This document shows, in pieces, positions 16,864 through 23,861 of a stretch of DNA of 64,000 nucleotides. Below the pieces are notes generated by a model. The model was given only the letters and a program-made list of their open reading frames with translations. It was not told the origin of the DNA and ran no database searches. The position numbers were made by a program, and so were the translations under genes. The DNA comes from Acidimicrobiaceae bacterium (GTDB taxonomy: Bacteria; Actinomycetota; Acidimicrobiia; Acidimicrobiales; Aldehydirespiratoraceae). Within the stretch, counting starts at the first letter, position 1; the number at the start of each line of letters is the position of its first letter. The stretch is taken from NCBI GenBank assembly GCA_026708645.1, contig JAPOUM010000044.1:42558-106557 (forward strand), given 5' to 3'.

Positions 16864-17111
16864 GGCTCTTCAAGAATCGCGTCGCGCAGCGATGCCAGTG
16901 CGGCTCGGCTCTCAGCTTCGGGCGGCGGCGTGCGCGTGTAGCCGTCGACGATGGCGCGATCGATGCTGCGTCTGTGTTCGAGTTCCGCTACAGCTTCAAT
17001 GCCGGCGCGGACGACCGCAGCCCGACTCTTGTAGACGCCGCTCTCGACAAGTCTGTCGAGGCTGGCTAGCAACTCCGAAGGCAAGCGGACAGCGACCTGC
17101 TGGGTAGCCAT
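16857..17111 (-). CDS. Ribbon-helix-helix antitoxin (MazE-like)
   Basis: 84-aa antitoxin and autorepressor. The N-terminal RHH domain is QQVAVRLPSELLASLDRLV followed by VYKSRAAVVRAGIEAV; the flexible tail (TRTPPPEAESRAALASLRDA) would wrap the toxin. It precedes and overlaps the MazF-like gene. The ATG is leaderless: a TATATT -10 ends 6 bases upstream and overlaps a 17-bp inverted repeat, consistent with autoregulation. Confidence 0.88.
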   Translation of the reverse strand: MATQQVAVRLPSELLASLDRLVESGVYKSRAAVVRAGIEAVAELEHRRSIDRAIVDGYTRTPPPEAESRAALASLRDAILEEPW

Positions 17112-17117
17112 TGCCGT

Positions 17118-17136
17118 AATATACCAATCTGGTATA
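17118..17136 (-). promoter_or_regulatory. mazE-like promoter (-10 TATATT) with palindromic operator
   Basis: -10 box TATATT occupies 17118-17123, 6 bases before the antitoxin ATG. It overlaps a perfect 7-bp inverted repeat TATACCA-ATC-TGGTATA at 17120-17136. A palindrome on the -10 of a toxin-antitoxin operon is the expected place for the RHH antitoxin to bind and repress. Confidence 0.6.
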
Positions 17137-17327
17137 CGAATCGGTACCTCACATGTCTTGCGTGGCCGTGATGGGCCGTGATGGCTGCGGTTCTAACGGC
17201 CTCACGGACGGTCAGTTGAGCTCCATCCAGCAGCGCAGTGCAGGTTCGGGGGCGTCCAGGGAGCGTTCAACCGTTTGAGATAGCTGTCTCGGATGTGGAG
17301 GAGAACCTTGTCGCGTGCCTCGGTGTG

Positions 17328-17502
17328 TAGTGGACATAGAGGTTGGTAGCAGCGTGTAGGGGGTGGGCTTCCTGTGTAAGTGTGGTGTTGCGAACAGCAA
17401 CCGAACACGAACACAGGAGGCTTGATGTCGCACGCTAATGCAAGGTTGACGCCCGTTGGGAGGTTGTTGATGGTGCGTCGGGCGCTTGCGGAGCCCGCAT
17501 GA
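17328..17502 (+). mobile_element. IS481-type insertion sequence scar, left end and start of transposase
   Basis: Bases 17328-17435 match 56912-57018 almost exactly. After a Shine-Dalgarno AGGAGG comes an ATG at 17425 reading MSHANARLTPVGRLLMVRRA then LAEPA and a stop. MSHANARLT is the usual start of IS481-family transposases, so this is the left end of an IS whose body has been lost. The flanking stretches 17137-17327 and 17503-17714 contain no gene I can support. On the minus strand 17212-17340, ARDKVLLHIRDSYLKRL looks protein-like but has no recognised source. Confidence 0.6.
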
Positions 17503-17714
17503 TTCGGCAGCGGCATGTGGGAGCCGACGCAGGCTTGCTTTCACATGAAATAGCTGTCCGTAGAATGAATAGCACTGGATTGGGTTGACAACAGCGGCAG
17601 AGGTGGTATAGTGGGCGCAGCTGCGCATCGGGCGCCCGTGCCTGGTGCGGAAGCCTCGGTGCAGCCCTCGCGGCCACCCCCATCCCGGTCACACCAGACG
17701 GAAGGAGGTTCGCG

Positions 17715-18131
17715 ATGGCCGCGACCCACTCACAGATGTCTTTCCTCTATCACAGAATGACGGAATCAATGGGCGAAGAAGCCGCAGAACTGCTCTTGGA
17801 CCAGCTGCCGCCCGGCGGCTGGGACCAGATGTCCACCAAGAGCGATCTCGTAGAACTCAGGGGCGGGATCAAAGGTGATTTCGCCGACTTGAAGACTGAT
17901 TTCGCCGACTTGAAGACCGATTTCGCTGACCTCAAGGGCGATTTCGCCGACCTCAAGACCGAGATGGCTGATTTGAAGAGCTTGGTCGTCACCGGCTTCG
18001 CGGAAGCGGCCGTCGAACGGGCCAAGATCATCAAAGGTCAGGCCAGGCAGCTCTACATGATGGTTTCGGCCATGGCGCTGTTCTCGCTCTCGACGTGGGT
18101 GGCTATCTACATTGCCTTCGCTAGTGGCTAG
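17715..18131 (+). CDS. Coiled-coil protein with C-terminal membrane anchor, 21-bp internal repeats
   Basis: 138 aa. An N-terminal segment (MSFLYHRMTESMGEEAAELL, then LDQLPPGGWD) is followed by a coiled coil built of four to five 7-residue units of the type F-A-D-L-K-T-D, then a single membrane helix (MMVSAMALFSLSTWVAIYIA) at the C-terminus. The repeats are 21-bp DNA units at about 17872-17964, so copy number can change by slippage without breaking frame. Strong AAGGAGG site before the ATG. The layout recalls DUF1640/CCDC90-like anchored coiled coils. Function unknown. Confidence 0.7.
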   Translation: MAATHSQMSFLYHRMTESMGEEAAELLLDQLPPGGWDQMSTKSDLVELRGGIKGDFADLKTDFADLKTDFADLKGDFADLKTEMADLKSLVVTGFAEAAVERAKIIKGQARQLYMMVSAMALFSLSTWVAIYIAFASG

Positions 18132-18265
18132 CCGTCGGCTCGGCCTCGGCGCCCTGCACTGCCGCGCCAAGACCGCTGACCATGGCGTGGCAGCTGCGGT
18201 GGCTTTGAACACAGATCATAAGAGATCGCAAGAAATCACAGGAAACTACAAGGAGGAACTTGATC

Positions 18266-18745
18266 ATGCCATGGCGCACTAACCGCACGGAACCTTCCGG
18301 CAAGCCATCCAAGAAGGACGCAGACCGCCAAGAACTCGAGGCTGTCTCTGCAGTGCGGGACGCACTGGCAAGGGTGATCGCCGGAGGAAGCCACAGCGAC
18401 CGCGCCTGCGCCATTGGAGCGATCCAGGCGATCGACAGAGGCTGGGAGGACGACGTCGGCAAGTACACGTTCACATTCAGGCTGGGGAAGGTTGTGGACG
18501 CGCGCTTCGATCTTCTGGGCTCATTCCAAGAGAACACCGATGAACTGCCGCCGGACGCGTCCACAACGATGCAGGCTGCGCTGTACACCGTCGACCATCT
18601 CGCGCACGTCTTGCTCGCCAGGCTGACCGCGATGGGCATGGCTGTTTACCCGATCACGGAATCCGCTTCCGGCGAACTGCTAGAACTGCCGTGCGCAGAA
18701 CAGGATCCGCTCCTCGATGCCGTCAGCCCACCCCCTGCCGGGTGA
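18266..18745 (+). CDS. Hypothetical protein, unknown function
   Basis: 159 aa, soluble, mixed alpha/beta by eye, with no membrane segment or known motif. It begins with a hydrophilic Lys/Arg-rich stretch (PWRTNRTEPSGKPSKKD), then helical segments (LEAVSAVRDALARVIAGG; YTVDHLAHVLLARLTAMG). A strong AAGGAGGA lies 10 bases before the ATG at 18266; a TTG at 18260 is an alternative start. It follows the coiled-coil gene in the same direction and ends 16 bp before the convergent prenyltransferase-like gene. Confidence 0.55.
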   Translation: MPWRTNRTEPSGKPSKKDADRQELEAVSAVRDALARVIAGGSHSDRACAIGAIQAIDRGWEDDVGKYTFTFRLGKVVDARFDLLGSFQENTDELPPDASTTMQAALYTVDHLAHVLLARLTAMGMAVYPITESASGELLELPCAEQDPLLDAVSPPPAG

Positions 18746-18760
18746 GGCGCATAGACTCGA

Positions 18761-19894
18761 CTAGTCGCGGGCGGAAGCCTGCAGAGAGTCGAGATCGAGC
18801 GGTGTCGGCAAAGCTTGCAGATCGACGAAAAGCCCCGACGCGGGGCCTTCGCCGCACAGAGCGTCAGCCGCTAGCAGCACTGCGGCGGCCGAGTAGGTGG
18901 TGCGCTCCCCGTCGGGATAGCTGACACCGGCAGGGAAGGCCCGTCCCGTCAAGTAGCTGCCGTCGGGCTCGCGCAGCTGCTGGACCCACTCGAACAGCTC
19001 CAAGGCGCGATCGCGCTCGCCGGCCGCCAGATACGCCATGACGCATTCGCAAGTCTCGGCTGTGGTCACCCAGTCCTGGTTGCTGACGCAGAGCACGCCG
19101 ACGCCTTCATGCACGAACTTCGCGCGCAGTGACGCCAGCCGAGCCCGGGCCTGCGCCCCGGTCAGAGCGCCTGCGAGAACCGGGTAGTACCAGTCCATGG
19201 CGAAGCGGTCTTTGGGAGCGAAAGCCTCATGGCTGTGGTGCGCGACGGTGTGAACCAGCCGGGCCAGAGCGAGTTCCCAGCCGGGCTTGGGGCAGCCGAG
19301 CTCCCGAGCGATGGCGAGACCGCATCGCAGCGAGTGGCTGATCGACGACGAGCCGGTCAGCAAAGCGAAAGGCCAGGGCGTGCCGTCAGCGTGGCGCGCC
19401 CACAGGATCTCGCCTCGGGGCGTCTGCAGCCCCAGAACGAAGTCAAGGGCCCGCTGCACCACAGGCCACATCGCCGCCAGGAACCGCGGCTCGCCGTAGC
19501 ACAGCCAGTGATGCCAGACGCCGGCGGCGCAATAGGCGATCGTGTTGGCGTCGAGCTTGTCCTGAGCGACGCCCTCGGCGGTGTAGTACTGATGCCAGGC
19601 GCCGTCGCTCCGCTGATTGCGTGCCAGCCACCCGTAAGCGGCTTCGGCTTCGCTCCGGCGTCCGGCTGCAGCCAGAGCCATGGCCGCCTCGACATGGTTC
19701 CAAGGGTCGGCGGTCCCGCCGTCGAAGTGCGGGATCATGCCGCTGGACAGCTGGCCGGCCGCGATCGCGGAGGCTGTCAGGTCGGCTTCGGCCCGGCTCA
19801 GCAGACCGGGCACTTCCGGCGGGCGCAGCATGTCGCGCCGGCGGTGCTGCGTCCGTTGGGCGCCGGGAAGGCGTTCGCTCGGCTCAGGCGCCAT
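18761..19894 (-). CDS. Prenyltransferase/squalene-oxidase-repeat-like alpha-alpha toroid protein
   Basis: 377 aa, predicted (alpha/alpha) barrel. Repeats with the terpenoid-cyclase/prenyltransferase look are visible: WLARNQRSDGAWHQYYTAEG, VLGLQTPRGEILWARHADGT and WVQQLREPDGSYLTGRAFPA. No DxDD or DxDTA cyclase motif is evident, so a glycan- or lipid-related hydrolase-type toroid is also possible. ATG 19894 (GGGAG site 7 bases upstream, 11-bp overlap with the methyltransferase) is preferred to ATG 19918. Last gene of the lnt-GT4-methyltransferase cluster. Confidence 0.7.
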   Translation of the reverse strand: MAPEPSERLPGAQRTQHRRRDMLRPPEVPGLLSRAEADLTASAIAAGQLSSGMIPHFDGGTADPWNHVEAAMALAAAGRRSEAEAAYGWLARNQRSDGAWHQYYTAEGVAQDKLDANTIAYCAAGVWHHWLCYGEPRFLAAMWPVVQRALDFVLGLQTPRGEILWARHADGTPWPFALLTGSSSISHSLRCGLAIARELGCPKPGWELALARLVHTVAHHSHEAFAPKDRFAMDWYYPVLAGALTGAQARARLASLRAKFVHEGVGVLCVSNQDWVTTAETCECVMAYLAAGERDRALELFEWVQQLREPDGSYLTGRAFPAGVSYPDGERTTYSAAAVLLAADALCGEGPASGLFVDLQALPTPLDLDSLQASARD

Positions 19895-20765
19895 GAGCGG
19901 CTCCCGCCACTGCATCAAACGAAACCGGCATAGCTGCCTGCTCTGCGGTCGAACCTGCGGCCGGCGCCGCTGCCTGCTCTGGTGTCCGCGCGGTCGGCGT
20001 TTCGGCTGCCGGCAGCGGATCCGACGCGGGCCGTGACGCTGTCTGCGGCCTGTCGGCGTAGACGACGAGGCTCTTGCCCAGCGCAGGTTTCAGCAGCCGC
20101 TCGGCGGCTCTCGTCACGAGAGGCTGCTTGACGATGTCCCATTCGAGCAGGCGGTGACAGGCTCGCACCAGACGATTATCGTCGATGTCTCGATCAGGCC
20201 CCACAGCGCAGCGCAGCCACCAGTACGGCGTGTGCAGACCATGGGCGCGATGCCAGCGACCAGGCTCGAGCCCGACTTGGCGCAGTTTGAGACGCATCTC
20301 GCTCAGACGGTAGATGCGCACATGGCCGCCTGCCGCGGCGGGCGCGTGATAGTCGCTCGACAGCTTCCAGCACACTGTCTCAGACAGCCAGGAGGGCACG
20401 GTCACAGCCAGCCGTCCGCCGGGCCGCAGCACCCGGGCCAGCTCGGCGAACGCGGTCGCGTCGTCATGCACGTGTTCCAGCACTTCTGACGCCACCACCT
20501 TGTCGAAGGCGGCGTCGTCGAAGGGCAGCCGCACAGCGTCGGCCTGCACGGACGCGGCCATCGCCGAGGCGTCCGTCTGGCCCTCGGCCATCAGCACCCG
20601 GACCAGGTCGCGAACCTGCCGCAGCTCCGGGCCCGCCAGATCGCAGGACAAGACCTCGGCGCCTCGCTTGAGCGCCTCGTAAGTGTGGCGCCCGAACCCG
20701 CAGCCCAAGTCCAGCAGCCGCTCGCCGGCCTCCAGCCCGAGCAGGTCGTAGTCCACTGTCAGCAT
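19884..20765 (-). CDS. Class I SAM-dependent methyltransferase
   Basis: 293 aa. Rossmann-type methyltransferase: motif I LLDLGCGFGRHTYEAL, acidic residue after strand 2 in VLSCDLAG, post-I VQADAVRLPF and motif IV-like FDKVVASEVLEHV, followed by LRPGGRLAVTVPS. This is the UbiE/methyltransferase-11 type. The C-terminal ~50 residues are a low-complexity Ala/Pro/Glu tail. The substrate is unknown; coupling to a GT4 glycosyltransferase suggests a sugar or lipid-linked glycan. The start region lies in one copy of a 28-bp direct repeat. Confidence 0.8.
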   Translation of the reverse strand: MLTVDYDLLGLEAGERLLDLGCGFGRHTYEALKRGAEVLSCDLAGPELRQVRDLVRVLMAEGQTDASAMAASVQADAVRLPFDDAAFDKVVASEVLEHVHDDATAFAELARVLRPGGRLAVTVPSWLSETVCWKLSSDYHAPAAAGGHVRIYRLSEMRLKLRQVGLEPGRWHRAHGLHTPYWWLRCAVGPDRDIDDNRLVRACHRLLEWDIVKQPLVTRAAERLLKPALGKSLVVYADRPQTASRPASDPLPAAETPTARTPEQAAAPAAGSTAEQAAMPVSFDAVAGAAHGA

Positions 20766-20854
20766 CGCGGCGCGTTCTCCTGCTGCGTCGGCGCCGGGGG
20801 TGGCACGAGACTCGGATCAGGCGTCGCTGTCAGCATCGCGGCGCGTTCTCCTGC
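20756..20854. repeat. 28-bp direct repeats at the GT4/methyltransferase junction
   Basis: CTGTCAGCATCGCGGCGCGT followed by TCTCCTGC occurs at 20756-20783 and 20827-20854, with 43 unrelated bases between. On the coding (minus) strand each copy holds GCAGGAG, then 11 bases, then ATGCTGA. The distal copy supplies the real methyltransferase start, while in the proximal copy the same bases form the end and TGA of the GT4 gene. This suggests the two genes once overlapped as ATGCTGA and were separated by a duplication. Confidence 0.7.
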
Positions 20855-22197
20855 AGCACGGCCCGGTACTGCTCCACGGTGCGCTCCGCGGTGTGGCGCC
20901 ACGACCATTGATCGATCACACGCTGACGTCCGGCTCGACCCACCCGCGCCCGCGCCTCGCCGTCGTCGAGGGCTTCGGCCAGCGTCGCGGCCAGAGCTCC
21001 GGCATCGCCGGGCTCGGTCAAGAAGCACGTCTCGCCGTGTCTGCCCGCGACTTCGGGCAGAGCGCCTCCGGTGGTGGCCACCAGCGGCACTCCGCACGAC
21101 ATGGCTTCGATGGCCGGCAGCGAGAACCCCTCGTAAAGCGACGGGACCACAGCCAGCTCCGCTTCGGCGTAGAGCTCCACGATGCGCTGATCGGACACCC
21201 CCGACACGAACGTGACGGCATCAGCCAGTCCGAGATCGACGATGGTCCGGCTTGCCGCCGAGTCGCGTTTGGCGCTGCCGATGATGGTCAGCTCCACATG
21301 GCGCTCGGCGCGCAGCTTGGCCACCGCCTCGAGCAGATAGCTGAGCCCTTTCATGGCCACGTCGGCGCTGGCGGTGGTGAGCAGCCGGCCGGGCGCCCGC
21401 CGGACTCCCTCCAGCGGCGAGAACATCTCCGGGTCCACCCCCACCGGCACCACATGGATGCGCTCAGGCGCGACCTTGTGGTCGCGGGCGATGTCGCCGC
21501 GCGACGACTCCGACACTGTCAGCACTCGAGGCAGCCGCTTGGCGACCTGGGTCTGCATTCGCGTGAACGCGTACCAGCGGCGCTTGCCGATCCGCTCGCG
21601 CAGGGTGCGGGAATGCGCCAGCTCCACACGCCGGTCCACGGTGATCGGATGGTGGATCGTCTCCAGCAGCGGCCAGCCTTGACGGTGCAGCGCCAGAATC
21701 CCCCAGCCGAGGGTCTGGTTGTCGTGAACCAGATCGAAATGCGCTCTGCGGGCGCGCAGATACCGCCAGGCTCGCAGGCTGAAAGCCATCGGTTCGCTGA
21801 AGTTGCCAGTGGCGAACGAGCAGTTCTCAGCCAGATCGATCCAGTCCTTCAGTTCCCAGACGCGGGGTTTGCGCATGGGATGCGGCTGCGACCAGAGGTC
21901 CAGGCCGCCGAGACGCACCATCGGCACGCGCTCGTCGAGTTCGGGATAGGGGGGGCCGCCGAGCACGGTGACGCTGTGACCCAGGTCGGTCAGAGCGGCC
22001 GACAGACGGTTGACGTAGACGCCCTGGCCGCCCACGTGCGGCTTGCCCCGGTAAGCCAGCATCGCCACCCGCAGTGACTCGCCGCCCCGGTTGCCGCCGC
22101 GGACGCTCGATGCGCCCCCGGAACCGTCCGAGCCGACCGGGGCGCGACCCGCGGCAGGCGAGTCCCGCCCTGGGCCGGCCGGCCGTGTCGGTGGCAT
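20830..22197 (-). CDS. GT4-family glycosyltransferase
   Basis: 455 aa, GT-B fold, retaining. The N-terminal domain starts RVAMLAYRGKPHVGGQGVYV, a Gly-rich acceptor loop typical of GT4. The C-terminal donor domain has SEFS-type HVVPVGVDPEMFSPL, ELTIIGSAKRDS and the EX7E motif EGFSLPAIEAMSCG. The first ~45 residues are a Pro/Gly/Ser-rich extension; the conserved protein could also begin near the RVAMLAY segment. ATG 22197 lies 2 bp after the lnt stop, so it belongs to the same operon. The sugar and acceptor cannot be told from sequence. Confidence 0.85.
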   Translation of the reverse strand: MPPTRPAGPGRDSPAAGRAPVGSDGSGGASSVRGGNRGGESLRVAMLAYRGKPHVGGQGVYVNRLSAALTDLGHSVTVLGGPPYPELDERVPMVRLGGLDLWSQPHPMRKPRVWELKDWIDLAENCSFATGNFSEPMAFSLRAWRYLRARRAHFDLVHDNQTLGWGILALHRQGWPLLETIHHPITVDRRVELAHSRTLRERIGKRRWYAFTRMQTQVAKRLPRVLTVSESSRGDIARDHKVAPERIHVVPVGVDPEMFSPLEGVRRAPGRLLTTASADVAMKGLSYLLEAVAKLRAERHVELTIIGSAKRDSAASRTIVDLGLADAVTFVSGVSDQRIVELYAEAELAVVPSLYEGFSLPAIEAMSCGVPLVATTGGALPEVAGRHGETCFLTEPGDAGALAATLAEALDDGEARARVGRAGRQRVIDQWSWRHTAERTVEQYRAVLQENAPRC

Positions 22198-22199
22198 GG

Positions 22200-23786
22200 C
22201 TATCGCTTCCTTGCCGGCTTGAGCCTGGTCAACAACTGTCGCAGCCCCAGCGAATGCGCAAGCAACAGCGCTGCGACGGCGGTCACCGGCCACGGCCCGA
22301 ACCGGGTCGCGAGCGTATGTCCCCGACGCAGCTCGACGGTCGCTTCGATCACCCTGCTCTCGGAGATCCCGGTGCGTTCGACCACATCGCCTTCGGGCGT
22401 GATCACCGCACTGAAACCGGTGGGCGCGGCCTGTATCACCCAGCGGTCGGTCTCGATGGCCCTGAGGCGGCTGGAGGCGATCTGCTGGCTCTGCACCATC
22501 GTCAGCCAGTAGCTGGAGCCGTTGGTGGGGTTGAGCAGCAGCCGTCCGTCGCCGTCGCCGACGGCGTTGCGGGCGCGGTGGTCGAAGAAGACCTCCCATG
22601 AGATCGACACGCCCAGAGGCCCCAGCGCAGTGTCCACCACAGCCGGCTCGTCAGCAGGTCCGGGCCGCACGTCACGCGCCGGCAGATCGTCGCTGAAACG
22701 CTCGGCTGTGGAGCGCAGCGGCACATACTCGCCGAAAGGCACCAGCCTGACCTTGTCGTAGCTGTCGACCGCTGCTCCGTCGGGGTTGTAGGCGAGGGCG
22801 TAGTTGCGGTTGGCCGTGCCGTCGTCGCTGCGCTCGAAGAAGCCTGCCACCACCACGGCGTCCAGACTGCGAGCCAGCTCCGACAGCTCGGAGCGCGCCT
22901 CGCTGACAGTCAGCAACGGCTGATCGCAACGCGCCGGCGTGACCACCGTGTCGGCTCTGGGATGCACGACGTCCTCGGGCCAGACCACCAGATCCACCGG
23001 GGCGTTCACCTGCGAGCGTGTGGCGTTCAGGTGCCTCTCGAACACGCCTCGCTGCTCGCACACGTCGGCTCGGGTGTTCTGAGGGCCGCCGCCTTGCACT
23101 GCGGCGACCCTTATCAGAGCCGAGTCGTCGCCGGCGCTGCCGATCGGCTCGGACCCGGGAGCGAAGATCGCGGTCAGCCAGGCGGCCGCGCAAACCGCGG
23201 CGCACACCGCGGCCGGACGCAGCCGGCGAGCCATGAGCGCTGCCAGCATCACTCCGCTGACGGCGGTCAGCGCCGTCAGCAGCAGCGGGCCGCCGACACG
23301 CGCCGCAGCCGCCAGCGGCCCCGAGACCTGCGCCATGGCCATCGTCGCCAGCGGCACACCCCCGAAAGGCCACGACCATCTCAGCAGCTCGGCCAGAGCG
23401 AAAGCCGCCGGGAAGGCGACACGGCGACGATCGGGCGCCACGAGCGCTCCCGCGGCGGCGTGCATCGCCGCGAAGGCGATGATCGCCAGAGGCCAGCCGA
23501 CCAAGGTCAGGTCGGCCATCCACAGCGTGGCGGGCCCCAGCCAGCCGATGCTCACCAGCGCGGAGTGCTGCGCCCGCCGCCTCGGCTTGGACTCGGCCAG
23601 CAGCTCCACCCACAGCGCCATGCCGATCATGCTCAAAGGCCAGAAACCCCAAGGCGGCACCGAACCGGCCAGCAGCAGCCCTGCGATCAGGGCTCTGACC
23701 CAGGGCCTGCCGCGGCTCAGCAGCGAAGCAGAGCCGCCGCCGTTGTTGCGAGAGCTGCGGGGCCGCTTGGCGGCGTCAGCCGCCAT
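22200..23786 (-). CDS. lnt: Apolipoprotein N-acyltransferase-like protein, catalytic Cys replaced by Ser
   Basis: 528 aa: about six N-terminal membrane helices plus a C-terminal carbon-nitrogen-hydrolase domain, the Lnt layout. Lnt adds the third acyl chain to the N-terminal Cys of lipoproteins at the outer face of the membrane. Two of the Glu-Lys-Cys triad residues are clear: Glu271 in VVWPED and Lys345 in YDKVRLVPFGEYVP. At the nucleophile position, where E. coli has ICYE, this protein reads ISWE with Ser396. The rest (NPTNGSSYW; SSRLRAIETDRW) is intact. Either a Ser nucleophile, a changed function, or loss of N-acylation. Second half of the hem-lnt-GT4 operon. Confidence 0.82.
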   Translation of the reverse strand: MAADAAKRPRSSRNNGGGSASLLSRGRPWVRALIAGLLLAGSVPPWGFWPLSMIGMALWVELLAESKPRRRAQHSALVSIGWLGPATLWMADLTLVGWPLAIIAFAAMHAAAGALVAPDRRRVAFPAAFALAELLRWSWPFGGVPLATMAMAQVSGPLAAAARVGGPLLLTALTAVSGVMLAALMARRLRPAAVCAAVCAAAWLTAIFAPGSEPIGSAGDDSALIRVAAVQGGGPQNTRADVCEQRGVFERHLNATRSQVNAPVDLVVWPEDVVHPRADTVVTPARCDQPLLTVSEARSELSELARSLDAVVVAGFFERSDDGTANRNYALAYNPDGAAVDSYDKVRLVPFGEYVPLRSTAERFSDDLPARDVRPGPADEPAVVDTALGPLGVSISWEVFFDHRARNAVGDGDGRLLLNPTNGSSYWLTMVQSQQIASSRLRAIETDRWVIQAAPTGFSAVITPEGDVVERTGISESRVIEATVELRRGHTLATRFGPWPVTAVAALLLAHSLGLRQLLTRLKPARKR

Positions 23787-23799
23787 CGCCGACCACCGT

Positions 23800-23853
23800 C
23801 ATCGTCACCGCGGGCATCGTCACCAGCATCGTCACCGCGGGCATCGTCACCAG
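23800..23853. repeat. Perfect 27-bp tandem duplication between hemY and lnt
   Basis: CATCGTCACCGCGGGCATCG followed by TCACCAG is repeated exactly twice (23800-23826, 23827-23853) in the 75-bp spacer between the hemY stop and the lnt start. Each unit itself holds two CATCGTCACC words. It may be simple slippage; no stem-loop terminator is seen, so hemY and lnt are probably co-transcribed. Confidence 0.75.
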
Positions 23854-23861
23854 AGGTGCCG

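Noticed and set aside
20756..20854. Simple complete tandem duplication
   Set aside because: Only 28 of each 71-bp period are shared; the 43-bp spacer is unique, so a plain tandem duplication does not explain it.
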